A DNA stretch of 64,000 bases from Paenibacillus sp. HWE-109 (GCF_022163125.1 NZ_CP091881.1:5704001-5768000), one strand, 5' to 3'. Counted from the stretch's first letter, positions 53,075-63,035 are shown. Program-made: numbers and translations. The notes: generated by a model not told the origin, from the letters alone.

Positions 53075-56000
53075 ATGAGATCCCGATACATGAAGACGTG
53101 CTTTGTTGCAGTCCTTCTGATGGCGATCATTCTCTCATTGCTTCCCTGCTATCAGCCTCATGCTTATGCAGCTTCACCTGGGATTACACAAGACTATTGG
53201 AATAACGTTCCCGGAGGGAAAGTTGAACAGATTCCATTGAACACGCCTCCCACAGGGTCTAGAGTGCTCTCTTCTTTGGAGACGCCGAACAATGTGGGAG
53301 ATCTTTACGGCTCCCGCATTTACGGCTTTCTGACGCCACCCGTCAGCGGGGGGTACACATTCTGGATCGCCGCCGACGACAGCTCTGAACTTTGGCTCAG
53401 TCCCGACGGCGATCCTTCACACAAAGAGAAAATCGCCTATAACACGATTTATGCCAAACCAAGAGAATGGGAAAAGGCGCCCACTCAGAAATCCGTCATC
53501 GTTACCCTTACTGCAGGCAAACGCTATTACATCGAGGCCCTGCATAAAGAAAATACCTCTAACGACAACTTGGCTGTCGCCTGGCAAGGTCCCGGCATCG
53601 CAAGGCAGGTTATCCCCGGCACATACCTTACCCCTTTTGTCATACCAGACGCACCTACAAACCCTGTTCAGGACGATACCGCCAATACGTTCGGTTGGAC
53701 ATTTGTACCAAGCTATGAAGACGCTGCGGACTATGAATACAGCAAGGATCGCGGGCGCACTTGGCAAACTGCAACGATGAATCCGATTCAACTGGATAAC
53801 CTGAACTATACAGCAGGACAAATCCAAGTGAGATTGAAAGAAACGTCAGCCGAACCAGCCGGCAAAACCCTTTCTTCCCCTGCACTCTACACAATGACCC
53901 AACCACAGCAGCCTCCTCAGACGAAGACCCTGCTTTGGCGCATTGGACTGGATAATCAGTCATCCAGCGAGTTTGCGAATTTCTCCGCATCATCCGTTGA
54001 AACATTCAACCTGCCAGCGGATTGGGCTGCTCGCACCGATTGGCATACCGTTCCCAAAGGGCTGAAACTCAGCTCCAACGGCACCATGATGATCTCTTAT
54101 CAGCTCGACGCCATTCCTGAGCATGGCGTGCAATTCAGCTTCAGAAGTTTGGATGCTTATGTTTCCGTACCGCAGTTGGCCGTTTTCTCCAATGATACGA
54201 TGGCTGGCTTGATCCAAATTGTGGGCTTAAGCGGCGGCAATACGACGAAGAAATTCAAAGAAACGTATGAGCTTTATATTCCCAAAGAAATGCTGCGGAC
54301 AGGTGCCAATGAGCTGAAACTATCCATGGATCGCGGTTTGTATGCGGGTACAGGAGGAGATGAATTCCAATGGTTTGAATGGGATTACGCCAAATTGGAG
54401 GCGCTAGACACCGAGGCCGTCGAACCCATTCACGGTCGTTATATCCGCTTGGGCACTGCCCTTGTGTCTCATGTGCTCAAGGACCGGGATTTGCAAACGA
54501 TGGATGTAACCAAATGGCTCGGACTCGCTTACAGCGGGAACGTCATTCGTTCCGGCCAGTTTTCCCGGGAATGGTTGACCGCTTTGCGTGATTTGAATTT
54601 ATCGCCTGTTCTGCTGCCTTTCGGTACGTATATCAAAGATCCCGAACTTGCGACGGGTGTCGTGCCGCAGAAGGTGAAAGATTATTACAATAATCTAATT
54701 GCGGATAATGGCGATTTGTTCGAGTACTTGGAACTGGATAATGAACCAGGTGTCTTCGACAATGCTTTCGCAGCCGATCTTGCACTCGCCCAGTACGTCC
54801 ATGCTCAGAAACCTTTGTTAAACCCTTGGTTGAAAGCGGTTTCACCCGGATGGGCTTATTGGCCTTCCAAAGGGATTCCCGATGGCTGGGAGCGTAACCC
54901 CGCTTATCGCAGACAAATTGAAGACTATGCCGACTTCTCCAACGGTCATAGCTATAACTTAAGCGGCATCACCATTGGCAATGGCAGCGTCGCTGTCGAA
55001 ACGCTCAAAACCTACCCCGAGTATCAGGGAGACGGATTCGCTAAGCCTATGATGATGAGCGAGACTGGCGCCAACGATTTCCATACCGACAACAATCGCT
55101 ACGATACGTTCGATCACCGCTTTGCTGCTGTCTTCGACAGGGAGACTCGCAGCACCATTGGCTATCTGGATTACATTATGCAGCATGCCGCTTACTTCCG
55201 CGAGTACAGCTTGCTGCAGGAGGATATCGAAATGAAATCCGCCGACGATGCGGCAGCCTGGATCAACCCCAGCGACCCGGGTGAAACGAGGCTGAACATC
55301 TTCCGCCGCTTAGCGCTGGCTTACAGTACACATGGCAAACCGCTGCCTTATGTGTATACGAATCAGAACGAGCTTGCCGGGAAAAGAGCCTATTTCCGCG
55401 CCGTCGACACATCCGCGCTCGGGGTAAGCCAAACCGGTGCAAAGTCCGATAAAATTCTGTTGAATTTCGTTAACTTTGAGACGACACCGGTCACAATGAA
55501 CGTTAACGTAACGCTGCCCAGTCCTGTTCCGTACGCAGGCGAACGCTTTGGCGGCGGGAACACCTATGCCTCTGCACACCGTGCTGTAACCGTCGACGGA
55601 ACGTCCGGCGCGCAATTGTCGGAGACACTGCAACCTGGCGAAGCCGTGCAATATATCTTGACCCCGCAGGAGCACATTGCTCCCAGCAAGCCTGTTTTGG
55701 ACGCACGGGCCGTGTCCTACAAGACGATCAAATTGAGCTGGCAGCCAGCCTCAGACAATCAAGAAGTTGCTGGCTATGCGCTATACGATCATGGCAGCCT
55801 GCTTGCTAAGCTGCCTAAAGCAATCACGCGCTACACGCACCAGGATGTAAGGCCGGAGAGCAGCCACCAATATACGCTTATTGCTTATGATAATTCGGGC
55901 AATGAATCCCAGCCGAGTGATCCCGTCTCCCTCTCTTCCTTGACGCTCCCCACCTCGCCATTTACTACGGTGACCGGAGGCGCCATGCATGCAGAGTCGG

Positions 56001-58132
56001 AGCTTACAGAGCTGGAAGGCGTAACCAATCATGGCACTTTCGTCGGCATGTACTACACTCAGGGGCGTTTGAACTGGCTGAAACCTGCAGTCAAAGCCAA
56101 CACGAATTATGTACTGAAAATCAAGTACAGTGCTGCCGGCAATAAGAAGGTGAACCTGGTCATCAACAATGCGCAGCATCGCGTGCTCGAACTTCCAGGC
56201 ACGGAACCGAACGTGTATACGACGGTTGAATATAACGTGATGATGCCGGCTGACATCGCCAATCTCGTTATGTCCGTCGTCAAAAGCAGTGACAACGTGT
56301 TCGCTTACTTCGACTGGTTCGAGCTTAGGGAAGGCACCATTGACGAAACGCCGCAGCCGCTATGGACGAATGTCGCGCATACCAGCACCAACATGTACTA
56401 CTCTTCTGCCAGCTTCGCCGCTGGGGCAAGTGGAGCAGATCTCCATGAATCCTCAACACCCGGTGACTACGTGGCGTTAGGTTTTAAAGGCACAGGAGTC
56501 CGCTGGTATTCCGATATCGAATCCACACTTGGCAAGGCTGATGTCTACATCGACGATATGCTGGTGGACACCGTGGACCTAACCACCGCGAACACGCAAG
56601 GTGCTAAGAAGGTCGTATTCGAACGAACAGGCATGCCGCTTGCGAATCATATCATCAAGGTGGTCGTTAAGGACGGGCGGGTTCTTCATCGTTCCTTCGA
56701 ATTTCTGAGCCTCGAGCGTCAGCCGTTCACACCAGGGCCAGATCTGATCGTGACGGGACTCGGAACAGACCCTGATGCGCCTTATGCGGGACAACAAGGT
56801 GTTCGCTTCTTCGTCACCGTGAAGAATGTCGGTCTCCTTCCGACACCCGCCGGCAAAATCACCGGGGCCTTATTCGGCTTGAACGGGGGCTCGTTCGGAT
56901 ACACAGATACTTACAATCTATCGATTCCTGTGGGCGGTACAGCGACGCTTTATACGAATGCAGGCGGGGAAAACGGGTACTGGGAAGTACCCAATGGGGA
57001 AGCCATTTACCAATTGAGCGTTAATATTAACGACATCGGCCGATTCGCAGAAATGGACCGCACCAACAATACCAAAGAGATTGCCTTCGAAGTGAAGAAA
57101 CGCAGCGTTGCACCTCCCGTCACCACTGCGACAGCAGACGGACTCACCGGGGCAGGTACATTCAACAAACAGGATGTGCATGTGGTCTTCACCGCAGTGC
57201 ATCCGACAGCCGGGGTTGGGATCAAACAGACAGACTACCGAACCGCAGGAGGAATTTGGCAGACTGTAACAACGGCTCAACCGATTACTTTAAGTTCAGA
57301 AGGCGTCCATCAGCTCGAATATCGCTCCATCGATATGCTGAACAATGAAGAAGAACCCAAAGTGCTTCTGATTGGCATTGATAAAACGGCACCCGCGACA
57401 ACCTCATCCGCAGCAAGCGGATGGCAGCGAACACCGCAAACCGTTACATTTGCCGTCTATGATGCGCTAAGCGGTGTGCAGAACACGTTTTACAGTTTAA
57501 ACGGCGGCCTCCCGGCGGTTGGAAATTCCGTCACTATCGCCACTTATGGAGTGAACACCGTCAATTATTACAGTGTGGATGCTGCTGGCAATCAAGAGAT
57601 CCCGCACTCTGTTCAAGTTCGTTATGATCCCGAGCCGCCTCTCCTTACTATGAGCGGCCCGCTCACTGTCTATCTGACTGATCCGATTGTGCCAAATCTC
57701 ATTGTTTCTGATCCATTAAGCGGTGTAGCTTCAACCATCGTCAAATTAGACGGCGCCGTTGTTCCGACGAATCTGAACCTCCCGCCGCTCAGCCTCTGGT
57801 TAGGTCAGCATACGCTTGAAGTCACAGCAACGGATCTAGCCGGCAACCAGATCGTTCGTACCTTTGTCATTAAAGTCATCATGGATCTGGATCATCTGGA
57901 TGATTTGCTGCGATTATTATGGCAACTCGGTTATTTCCAACATCAAGACACTTACAACAGCTTGCAAAATAAAGTCACGCAGCTCCAGAAGCTGCTGAAT
58001 CAAAATCAACTCAAAGACCCGAAAATCTTCGAAGTATGGGTGCAGGATGGCAAATTGCTTGATGATGCCTCTGCCAATGTGCTGCGAAATGCCATCCAGC
58101 AGCTGCAGCAAAAAATAAACGCGCACAAATAA
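53075..58132 (+). CDS. large modular secreted glycoside hydrolase
   Basis: A 1685-residue secreted protein. Order of parts: signal peptide (to about 32), PA14-like domain (about 35-175; YGFLTPPVSGGYTFWIAADDSSELWL), a link and beta region, a catalytic (beta/alpha)8-type domain (about 445-760) with candidate acid/base E557 (ELDNEPG) and nucleophile E663 (MMMSETGAND), an FN3 domain (about 875-960), two CBM6/35-like or related sandwich parts (about 965-1215), CARDB (about 1220-1340), Ig-like OmpL47-type repeats (about 1345-1590) and a C-terminal helical FIMAH-type tail. It resembles GH clan A, but the GH family is not certain. It has no sortase or SLH anchor. ATG 53075 follows GGAGGT; the ATG at 53063 lies within that site. 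Confidence 0.85.
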   Translation: MRSRYMKTCFVAVLLMAIILSLLPCYQPHAYAASPGITQDYWNNVPGGKVEQIPLNTPPTGSRVLSSLETPNNVGDLYGSRIYGFLTPPVSGGYTFWIAADDSSELWLSPDGDPSHKEKIAYNTIYAKPREWEKAPTQKSVIVTLTAGKRYYIEALHKENTSNDNLAVAWQGPGIARQVIPGTYLTPFVIPDAPTNPVQDDTANTFGWTFVPSYEDAADYEYSKDRGRTWQTATMNPIQLDNLNYTAGQIQVRLKETSAEPAGKTLSSPALYTMTQPQQPPQTKTLLWRIGLDNQSSSEFANFSASSVETFNLPADWAARTDWHTVPKGLKLSSNGTMMISYQLDAIPEHGVQFSFRSLDAYVSVPQLAVFSNDTMAGLIQIVGLSGGNTTKKFKETYELYIPKEMLRTGANELKLSMDRGLYAGTGGDEFQWFEWDYAKLEALDTEAVEPIHGRYIRLGTALVSHVLKDRDLQTMDVTKWLGLAYSGNVIRSGQFSREWLTALRDLNLSPVLLPFGTYIKDPELATGVVPQKVKDYYNNLIADNGDLFEYLELDNEPGVFDNAFAADLALAQYVHAQKPLLNPWLKAVSPGWAYWPSKGIPDGWERNPAYRRQIEDYADFSNGHSYNLSGITIGNGSVAVETLKTYPEYQGDGFAKPMMMSETGANDFHTDNNRYDTFDHRFAAVFDRETRSTIGYLDYIMQHAAYFREYSLLQEDIEMKSADDAAAWINPSDPGETRLNIFRRLALAYSTHGKPLPYVYTNQNELAGKRAYFRAVDTSALGVSQTGAKSDKILLNFVNFETTPVTMNVNVTLPSPVPYAGERFGGGNTYASAHRAVTVDGTSGAQLSETLQPGEAVQYILTPQEHIAPSKPVLDARAVSYKTIKLSWQPASDNQEVAGYALYDHGSLLAKLPKAITRYTHQDVRPESSHQYTLIAYDNSGNESQPSDPVSLSSLTLPTSPFTTVTGGAMHAESELTELEGVTNHGTFVGMYYTQGRLNWLKPAVKANTNYVLKIKYSAAGNKKVNLVINNAQHRVLELPGTEPNVYTTVEYNVMMPADIANLVMSVVKSSDNVFAYFDWFELREGTIDETPQPLWTNVAHTSTNMYYSSASFAAGASGADLHESSTPGDYVALGFKGTGVRWYSDIESTLGKADVYIDDMLVDTVDLTTANTQGAKKVVFERTGMPLANHIIKVVVKDGRVLHRSFEFLSLERQPFTPGPDLIVTGLGTDPDAPYAGQQGVRFFVTVKNVGLLPTPAGKITGALFGLNGGSFGYTDTYNLSIPVGGTATLYTNAGGENGYWEVPNGEAIYQLSVNINDIGRFAEMDRTNNTKEIAFEVKKRSVAPPVTTATADGLTGAGTFNKQDVHVVFTAVHPTAGVGIKQTDYRTAGGIWQTVTTAQPITLSSEGVHQLEYRSIDMLNNEEEPKVLLIGIDKTAPATTSSAASGWQRTPQTVTFAVYDALSGVQNTFYSLNGGLPAVGNSVTIATYGVNTVNYYSVDAAGNQEIPHSVQVRYDPEPPLLTMSGPLTVYLTDPIVPNLIVSDPLSGVASTIVKLDGAVVPTNLNLPPLSLWLGQHTLEVTATDLAGNQIVRTFVIKVIMDLDHLDDLLRLLWQLGYFQHQDTYNSLQNKVTQLQKLLNQNQLKDPKIFEVWVQDGKLLDDASANVLRNAIQQLQQKINAHK

Positions 58133-58149
58133 GCTTGCCCTATAAACAA

Positions 58150-58192
58150 ATGAGGCTGCCCGCAAGGTTATCAACCTTGCGGGCAGCCTCAT
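58150..58192. terminator. bidirectional terminator between convergent genes
   Basis: A near-perfect stem of about 19 bp with outer GAGGCTGCC/GGCAGCCTC and inner CGCAAGGTT/AACCTTGCG arms. It lies between the glycosidase (plus) and the DinB gene (minus), so it can serve both. Confidence 0.85.
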
Positions 58193-58196
58193 CTCT

Positions 58197-58706
58197 CTAT
58201 TTATTCACCTCATACAAGTAAAACACGTAATCAGTTGGAACACCCGCGTGCCCAAGCTGGCGCAGCATGGACGTGATATTGCCGCGGTGATACGTGCCAT
58301 GATTCACCACATGCTGAATTAACTCACTGATGCTGGCTTGCAGAACCCCTAAAGTCGGATGGGGAAGATCCCTTACCAACTGGAGAACACCATCTTCATT
58401 CAAAAAATTTCGATAGGACTCAGCAAGCTCCACAAACAAAGCTTCTAGCTCCTTAATACTTTTCCCCGTCGTCTTTTCTTGGACCTTAGCTCGCAATTCT
58501 CTGGCTTCTTCATAACTGCGTCCTTGCATGGCTGCGAGCCAAACCATATCTATCTGATAAATATGTACCAGTCCTGCATAAAGGCTAGGAAACACATCCT
58601 TTAGCTCCTGATGCAGAGTCTCCTCCGACAGCTCCGCTAATCGCGCAAAAACCCGCCCATTTGCCCATGCATGGTATTCGTAGCTCTTCACAGTTGAATT
58701 AGACAT
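58197..58706 (-). CDS. DinB/YfiT family metal-dependent protein
   Basis: A 169-residue four-helix protein with the DinB metal-binding histidines H48 (YAGLVHIYQID), H136 and H140 (HVVNHGTYHRGN). Members use a divalent metal and some act as thiol-dependent transferases; the substrate is unknown. ATG 58706 is preferred for the GGAG upstream; an ATG at 58715 is equally possible. It overlaps the stop of the VOC gene, so both are probably cotranscribed. Confidence 0.85.
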   Translation of the reverse strand: MSNSTVKSYEYHAWANGRVFARLAELSEETLHQELKDVFPSLYAGLVHIYQIDMVWLAAMQGRSYEEARELRAKVQEKTTGKSIKELEALFVELAESYRNFLNEDGVLQLVRDLPHPTLGVLQASISELIQHVVNHGTYHRGNITSMLRQLGHAGVPTDYVFYLYEVNK

Positions 58707-59106
58707 TAACTCCATCCTCTGTCTTGGCAGCTTGATACAGCTCGATCAACGTGCCATCCAAATCTCGGAAGTACGCAAATTGCCCCTTCCATTGCGCATT
58801 ATAATGAGGTTCTTTCACAAATTGAACGTCTTTTGCACGCAGCCGCGCATAGGTAGCATCTAGATCTTCTACTTCAATATTCAGTAAAAAGTTCGTGGCA
58901 TACGGGTTGCTGGACTCCAACACTTCTCCTAGTGACTGACTCATTGCTTTGCGTGACAACAGTTCTACGCGAGCAGCACCCGTGTGAAACAGGGCATACT
59001 CCATTGATTCTTCATACCAATCGACCTTGAGTTCCAATTGATCTCTATAGAAAGCAACACTCTTCTGAAAATCTTCCACCAAAATGCGAACTTGCAATAA
59101 ATTCAT
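58699..59106 (-). CDS. VOC/glyoxalase-fold protein
   Basis: A 135-residue vicinal-oxygen-chelate protein of two beta-alpha-beta units (VRILVEDFQKSVAFYRDQLELKVDWYEE and LNIEVEDLDATYARLRAKDVQFV). The C-terminal FRDLDGTLIELYQ motif holds a typical metal-ligand glutamate. Substrate unknown. ATG 59106 follows AAGGAGG. It lies between the WYL regulator and the DinB gene. Confidence 0.87.
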   Translation of the reverse strand: MNLLQVRILVEDFQKSVAFYRDQLELKVDWYEESMEYALFHTGAARVELLSRKAMSQSLGEVLESSNPYATNFLLNIEVEDLDATYARLRAKDVQFVKEPHYNAQWKGQFAYFRDLDGTLIELYQAAKTEDGVNV

Positions 59107-59167
59107 TGTATTTCCTCCTTGGGCTTCTCTTAAACCCATTGTAGAACATCTTCACTGACAGAAATGG

Positions 59168-60142
59168 TCAGTCAAGTTCAGCTGCCGCATAAAATTGATG
59201 TAAATTTCTGGTTACCTCAATCATTAATCTTTTGAGCAACTGCGGTTCCTTGATTTGGAGTGTGCCTCCATAAGTCAGAAGGAAATAAGGGAAATGTAAT
59301 TTGATAGAACGCTCCTCCATGCGAAAATGCGCCTCAAACTGCGTTCGTTCTACGAGTGTATGAACTAGAAACCAATGACCGCACAAGTCATCCAAGGCTT
59401 GTTCCTTCCCCGTTATTTTGACAGAGATCATCTCATCCGGTTTCTCCGTATCTGGCATTACACCGGAAAGAAGAAATTTGCGCGCAGAGAAATCGGCAGG
59501 CCGCTCAAATGATCGATCCGTTGTCTCCAACAAGCGAATACGATCGATGCGAAAGCTGCGAATCGTGCTGCGAAGATGGCAATGACCAACCACGTACCAT
59601 TTGCTTTTCCAACTAACAATTCCATAGGGATCCAGATCGCGAGACTCAGTGACAGTGCCATACCCTTTCTGGTAATGCATAAGAATTGTTTGACTCTTAG
59701 CTACAGCAACCTCTACGTCCTGTAAAAGATGGGCTTGCGAAGCATCCGCTTGAGGGTGAATGACATCCAATCCTTGTTCATGCAGGTGGATCTGACGAAG
59801 CTGCTCTTGATTGGTGTACATTTTCAACTTGGCAACCGCTTGACTTAGCTTCTCTCCGTAAGGATAGCCAGCCTCCTGAGCGAAAGCGGCAGCTTGAATC
59901 AAGGCTTTCTGCTCATCGAGATCAAAAACAAGCGGCGCCTCCTTAAACTCGCCTAGAAGACTGTACCCGCCATTATGGCCTGAATCGGCAATAATTGGGA
60001 CACCGCTGGCGCATAAGGCATCGATATATCGGTATACCGTTCGAATATTAATTTCCAGTTTTTCAGCAAGCTGTTTAGCGGTTACTCTCCTATTCGACTG
60101 GAGCAGCCACAGGATTGTAAGCATATGATCCGCTTTGCTCAT
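59168..60142 (-). CDS. YafY-type HTH-WYL transcriptional regulator
   Basis: A 324-residue regulator: N-terminal DeoR-like winged helix (about 5-60; RVTAKQLAEKLEINIRTVYRYIDALCASGVPI) and a WYL domain (about 140-215; DPYGIVSWKSKWYVVGHCHLRS) with the C-terminal WCX extension. WYL domains bind small ligands or nucleic acid. Its ATG lies one base after the oxidoreductase stop, so it is cotranscribed with the oxidoreductase and MFS gene and may sense their substrate. Confidence 0.9.
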   Translation of the reverse strand: MSKADHMLTILWLLQSNRRVTAKQLAEKLEINIRTVYRYIDALCASGVPIIADSGHNGGYSLLGEFKEAPLVFDLDEQKALIQAAAFAQEAGYPYGEKLSQAVAKLKMYTNQEQLRQIHLHEQGLDVIHPQADASQAHLLQDVEVAVAKSQTILMHYQKGYGTVTESRDLDPYGIVSWKSKWYVVGHCHLRSTIRSFRIDRIRLLETTDRSFERPADFSARKFLLSGVMPDTEKPDEMISVKITGKEQALDDLCGHWFLVHTLVERTQFEAHFRMEERSIKLHFPYFLLTYGGTLQIKEPQLLKRLMIEVTRNLHQFYAAAELD

Positions 60143-60143
60143 G

Positions 60144-61067
60144 TTACACCGACAACCGTTCCACTAAGCGATGCGAGTCCAGCACCAGATCACTGCGAAT
60201 ACTGCAAGCATTCGGATTATTTAAGCTATCCAAGAAATGCTGAACGACGCTTGCGAAGCCTCTTCTTTCCAGCACGGTGTCCCAACTTCCGAACGTACGC
60301 ACACGCGGGGCTCCACCTTTCTCATAGAAGACGGCTGACTCCAGATTCGTAACTTCCACAGACCGCCCGCTTCCATGCAGCTCGACTTTTTCAAGATCTA
60401 CCCCTGCAAGCCGAACCATGCTGTACGTCCCAACCGCTGAACCGAAAGCCAATGTTCCCGAAGCATGAAGCAGCTTGCCGGCATCATCCACTTGCTGCTG
60501 ATATGTGTTCACTTCATAAGGGCTTTCGCCCAGCCATAATAAAAGGTCCAGCATATGTATCAAATCATCATATAAGGTTTCTTTGGCGCCATGGCCTTGC
60601 AGCTTGATCCGATGCTTCACGGCTGAACACCAATCGAAGCCGCCTGCTTCCTGCAGCCACATCTTGGCCTCCACATAGAGCGGAGCAAATCTGCGATTAA
60701 AGCCCGCAGCAAGCAGAATGCCTTTTTGTTCCGCAAAGGATGCCATTTGCACCGACTGTTCCCAGTCATAGGACAACGGCTTATCTACATAAACGGCTAC
60801 ACCATGCTCGATACATTTCATTGCAAGCTCATAATGCGTCGAAGTTGGACTATGCACAAATACAGCATCCAATCCCAAAGCTAGCAGTTCATCCAAACTC
60901 GTTGTCCCATAAGGAATTCGATATTTCGCCTTCATCCGTTCAACCGTAGCTGGTGTAGAGCTCATTATGCCTGCAATTTCTACGGACTCATTGACCGAAA
61001 GCAGCGGCAAATAGACCTTTTGCGCGATATCACCCAAACCAATAAGTCCGATTCTTTTTTTAGTCAT
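60144..61067 (-). CDS. Gfo/Idh/MocA-family oxidoreductase
   Basis: A 307-residue NAD(P)-dependent oxidoreductase: Rossmann motif GLIGLGDIAQKVYLPLL and the VDKPLSYD motif, whose lysine (K95 region) is the catalytic EKP-type residue. The C-terminal half has the alpha/beta substrate domain. Relatives oxidise sugars or cyclitols, or act on halogenated or glycosylated substrates. It sits 3 bases after the MFS gene and 1 base before the WYL regulator gene. Confidence 0.9.
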   Translation of the reverse strand: MTKKRIGLIGLGDIAQKVYLPLLSVNESVEIAGIMSSTPATVERMKAKYRIPYGTTSLDELLALGLDAVFVHSPTSTHYELAMKCIEHGVAVYVDKPLSYDWEQSVQMASFAEQKGILLAAGFNRRFAPLYVEAKMWLQEAGGFDWCSAVKHRIKLQGHGAKETLYDDLIHMLDLLLWLGESPYEVNTYQQQVDDAGKLLHASGTLAFGSAVGTYSMVRLAGVDLEKVELHGSGRSVEVTNLESAVFYEKGGAPRVRTFGSWDTVLERRGFASVVQHFLDSLNNPNACSIRSDLVLDSHRLVERLSV

Positions 61068-61070
61068 AGC

Positions 61071-62342
61071 CTATTCCCTCCTCAATTCTTTTCCAAGTAC
61101 CAATCGTCCTACCAATACGCCTAGCACTAGCAAGACAGCTCCTACAATCGTTGAAACGCCATAAATCTGCACCCAGAGTGGGGCATCGATGAGCAAGGCA
61201 TACACTTTCCCGCCAAAAATAGGTCCTAAAAAAGCCGCAAATCCGGTAATTGCCGAATACGTCGCAATATACATCGGCCGCTCGCTCTTAGGCGTATCAC
61301 CAATCGTAAATGTGAAAACCATCTGATTAAACCCGCCCAGACCAACGCCAAGCACAATATGAACAGCATACAAAACGGCTATAGCTGGAATGAAAGCAAT
61401 CGCTCCCCACAATAAACAAGCAAGGGCAATAATCGGCAAGGACCATAACAGCAAAGTTTGCGCGCTGAACCGTGCATTCAGATTTCCCCACACATAATAG
61501 CTCGCCATCATGACCAAGGTATGTACCACAGTAATTAATGACACTGTTTCATAGTTAATTTTCATCAACTTGAGCATCACATACGAGAAAAGCGGGACCG
61601 TTACCCCCTGCACGAATAAAAAAACGGCCAAGAAGAGAATCGCTTTGAGAAAAGCACGGTCTCTGAGCGGCTTGCCAATCATCCCGACCGGGTTGGATTC
61701 CGTTGAGGGCTCGAAAGGCGGGTTCGGATATAAAAAGAAAGCGGATATATTCAAAATGACACACACCGCACAAATCATAAATAAAATAGTAAAGCCCTGA
61801 CCGCCAGGATATCGGTCCAAAATTTGCCCGCCAACAAAAAGCGCAAGCGAACTAACGCCACCCAGGATCGTATTGCGCAGCCCAAAGTATCGCCCGCGAA
61901 TAGGCCCAGGCACCGCATCGCTGATGAGCGAAGTCCAGACAATACCGCCTGCCGCATTGCCTAAATGCGCAGCCGTGTAGAGCACGATATACATGAATAC
62001 CCACATATCCTGCGGGAAAACGAATGGAATAATGCCGACAGCGGTCCACAGGATACGATGCGAGGAAGCAAAAATAAGCAGCATTCGCTTGCGATTTCTA
62101 AATTTTTGCATAATGACAGCCATGCCGATTTGAATAATATTCACAACCGTTGTAACAGCCAAAACAAAGCCTATTTCCGTTGAGGTCGCTCCCAAATACA
62201 ACAAGTATCCCGTTAAAAACGGTCCACCCAAAAGTTGGAAAATAATAACTGCCGGGAACCCTTCCAGCGTAGCTACCAGCAAACTTTTACGGTTGGAAGA
62301 CATTTTCTTTCTCGGATTTCGCCAACGATCCAGCACATTCAT
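61071..62342 (-). CDS. MFS transporter
   Basis: A 423-residue major-facilitator protein with twelve predicted helices. The conserved cytoplasmic motif is FRNRKRMLL, and a GPIRGRYFGLRNTILGG block follows. GGAGGCGAGGA precedes the ATG. It is the first gene of a three-gene operon with the oxidoreductase and WYL regulator, so it may import the oxidoreductase's sugar-like substrate. Direction of transport cannot be read. Confidence 0.9.
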   Translation of the reverse strand: MNVLDRWRNPRKKMSSNRKSLLVATLEGFPAVIIFQLLGGPFLTGYLLYLGATSTEIGFVLAVTTVVNIIQIGMAVIMQKFRNRKRMLLIFASSHRILWTAVGIIPFVFPQDMWVFMYIVLYTAAHLGNAAGGIVWTSLISDAVPGPIRGRYFGLRNTILGGVSSLALFVGGQILDRYPGGQGFTILFMICAVCVILNISAFFLYPNPPFEPSTESNPVGMIGKPLRDRAFLKAILFLAVFLFVQGVTVPLFSYVMLKLMKINYETVSLITVVHTLVMMASYYVWGNLNARFSAQTLLLWSLPIIALACLLWGAIAFIPAIAVLYAVHIVLGVGLGGFNQMVFTFTIGDTPKSERPMYIATYSAITGFAAFLGPIFGGKVYALLIDAPLWVQIYGVSTIVGAVLLVLGVLVGRLVLGKELRRE

Positions 62343-62394
62343 GAGTCTTCCTCGCCTCCATTTGTAATTCTTAGGTGATAAGTTGATCTACTAG

Positions 62395-62424
62395 TTACAA
62401 AAGATAGGGCGCTTATGGTAAAAT
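62395..62424 (+). promoter_or_regulatory. candidate promoter of the small membrane protein gene
   Basis: TTACAA (62395-62400) and TAAAAT (62419-62424) with an 18-base spacer, about 50 bases before the ATG of the plus-strand gene. Confidence 0.5.
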
Positions 62425-62472
62425 AGGACTGACTTCCTAATCTATCATGTCAGGCGGGATCATCGAATAGCC

Positions 62473-63030
62473 ATGAAACCAAACCATTTTGGTCTAATCA
62501 CAAGCTTATTACTCTTTTTGATCTTCATTGTACTCTCTCTTGTGTTTCAGTCAACTACTTATTTGTATATCGCAAGCGTGGGGCCGCTGCTCATTGTTCC
62601 CTTTCTTCCTGACATCCGGACCGGTCAATTCATTAAACCGAATCAGGCCAAAGGTGCTGTCCGTTTGATCACAATGGAGAACAAAGATCAAGCTCATGCC
62701 GATTTTCTGGTCATCTATTTTGATCCAGGCTATGTGAAATGGAACAGCGGAAAGCTTTACTTCCATTTGGATGATATCATGAAAAATGTGTATATCAAAC
62801 CAGATCCTTTAGCCGCGACATTGACGGTTTTAAAATATGATCTTTTTCTTCACCGCAACAAGAAAAACTGGGTCGGCATTTCTTTAGCACAACTCAAACA
62901 GCGCACAGAACAGCTATCTTATACAACCAACGAAGTCAATCGCCTCGTCATCCAATTGTCCGATATCAATGAACTCTTGCAGCGCCCACTCTCGCAGCCA
63001 GCTGCAACGGGTCAAAGTATCGGCGCATAG
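62473..63030 (+). CDS. small membrane protein of unknown function
   Basis: A 185-residue protein with two N-terminal membrane helices (ITSLLLFLIFIVLSLVF and TYLYIASVGPLLIVPFL) and a soluble C-terminal domain of about 125 residues (DFLVIYFDPGYVKWNSGKLYFHLDDIMKNVYIKPDP). I do not recognise a family. The gene is divergent from the MFS operon and is followed by a strong terminator, so it is monocistronic. GGCGGG lies about 15 bases before the ATG. Confidence 0.7.
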   Translation: MKPNHFGLITSLLLFLIFIVLSLVFQSTTYLYIASVGPLLIVPFLPDIRTGQFIKPNQAKGAVRLITMENKDQAHADFLVIYFDPGYVKWNSGKLYFHLDDIMKNVYIKPDPLAATLTVLKYDLFLHRNKKNWVGISLAQLKQRTEQLSYTTNEVNRLVIQLSDINELLQRPLSQPAATGQSIGA

Positions 63031-63035
63031 ATTAA

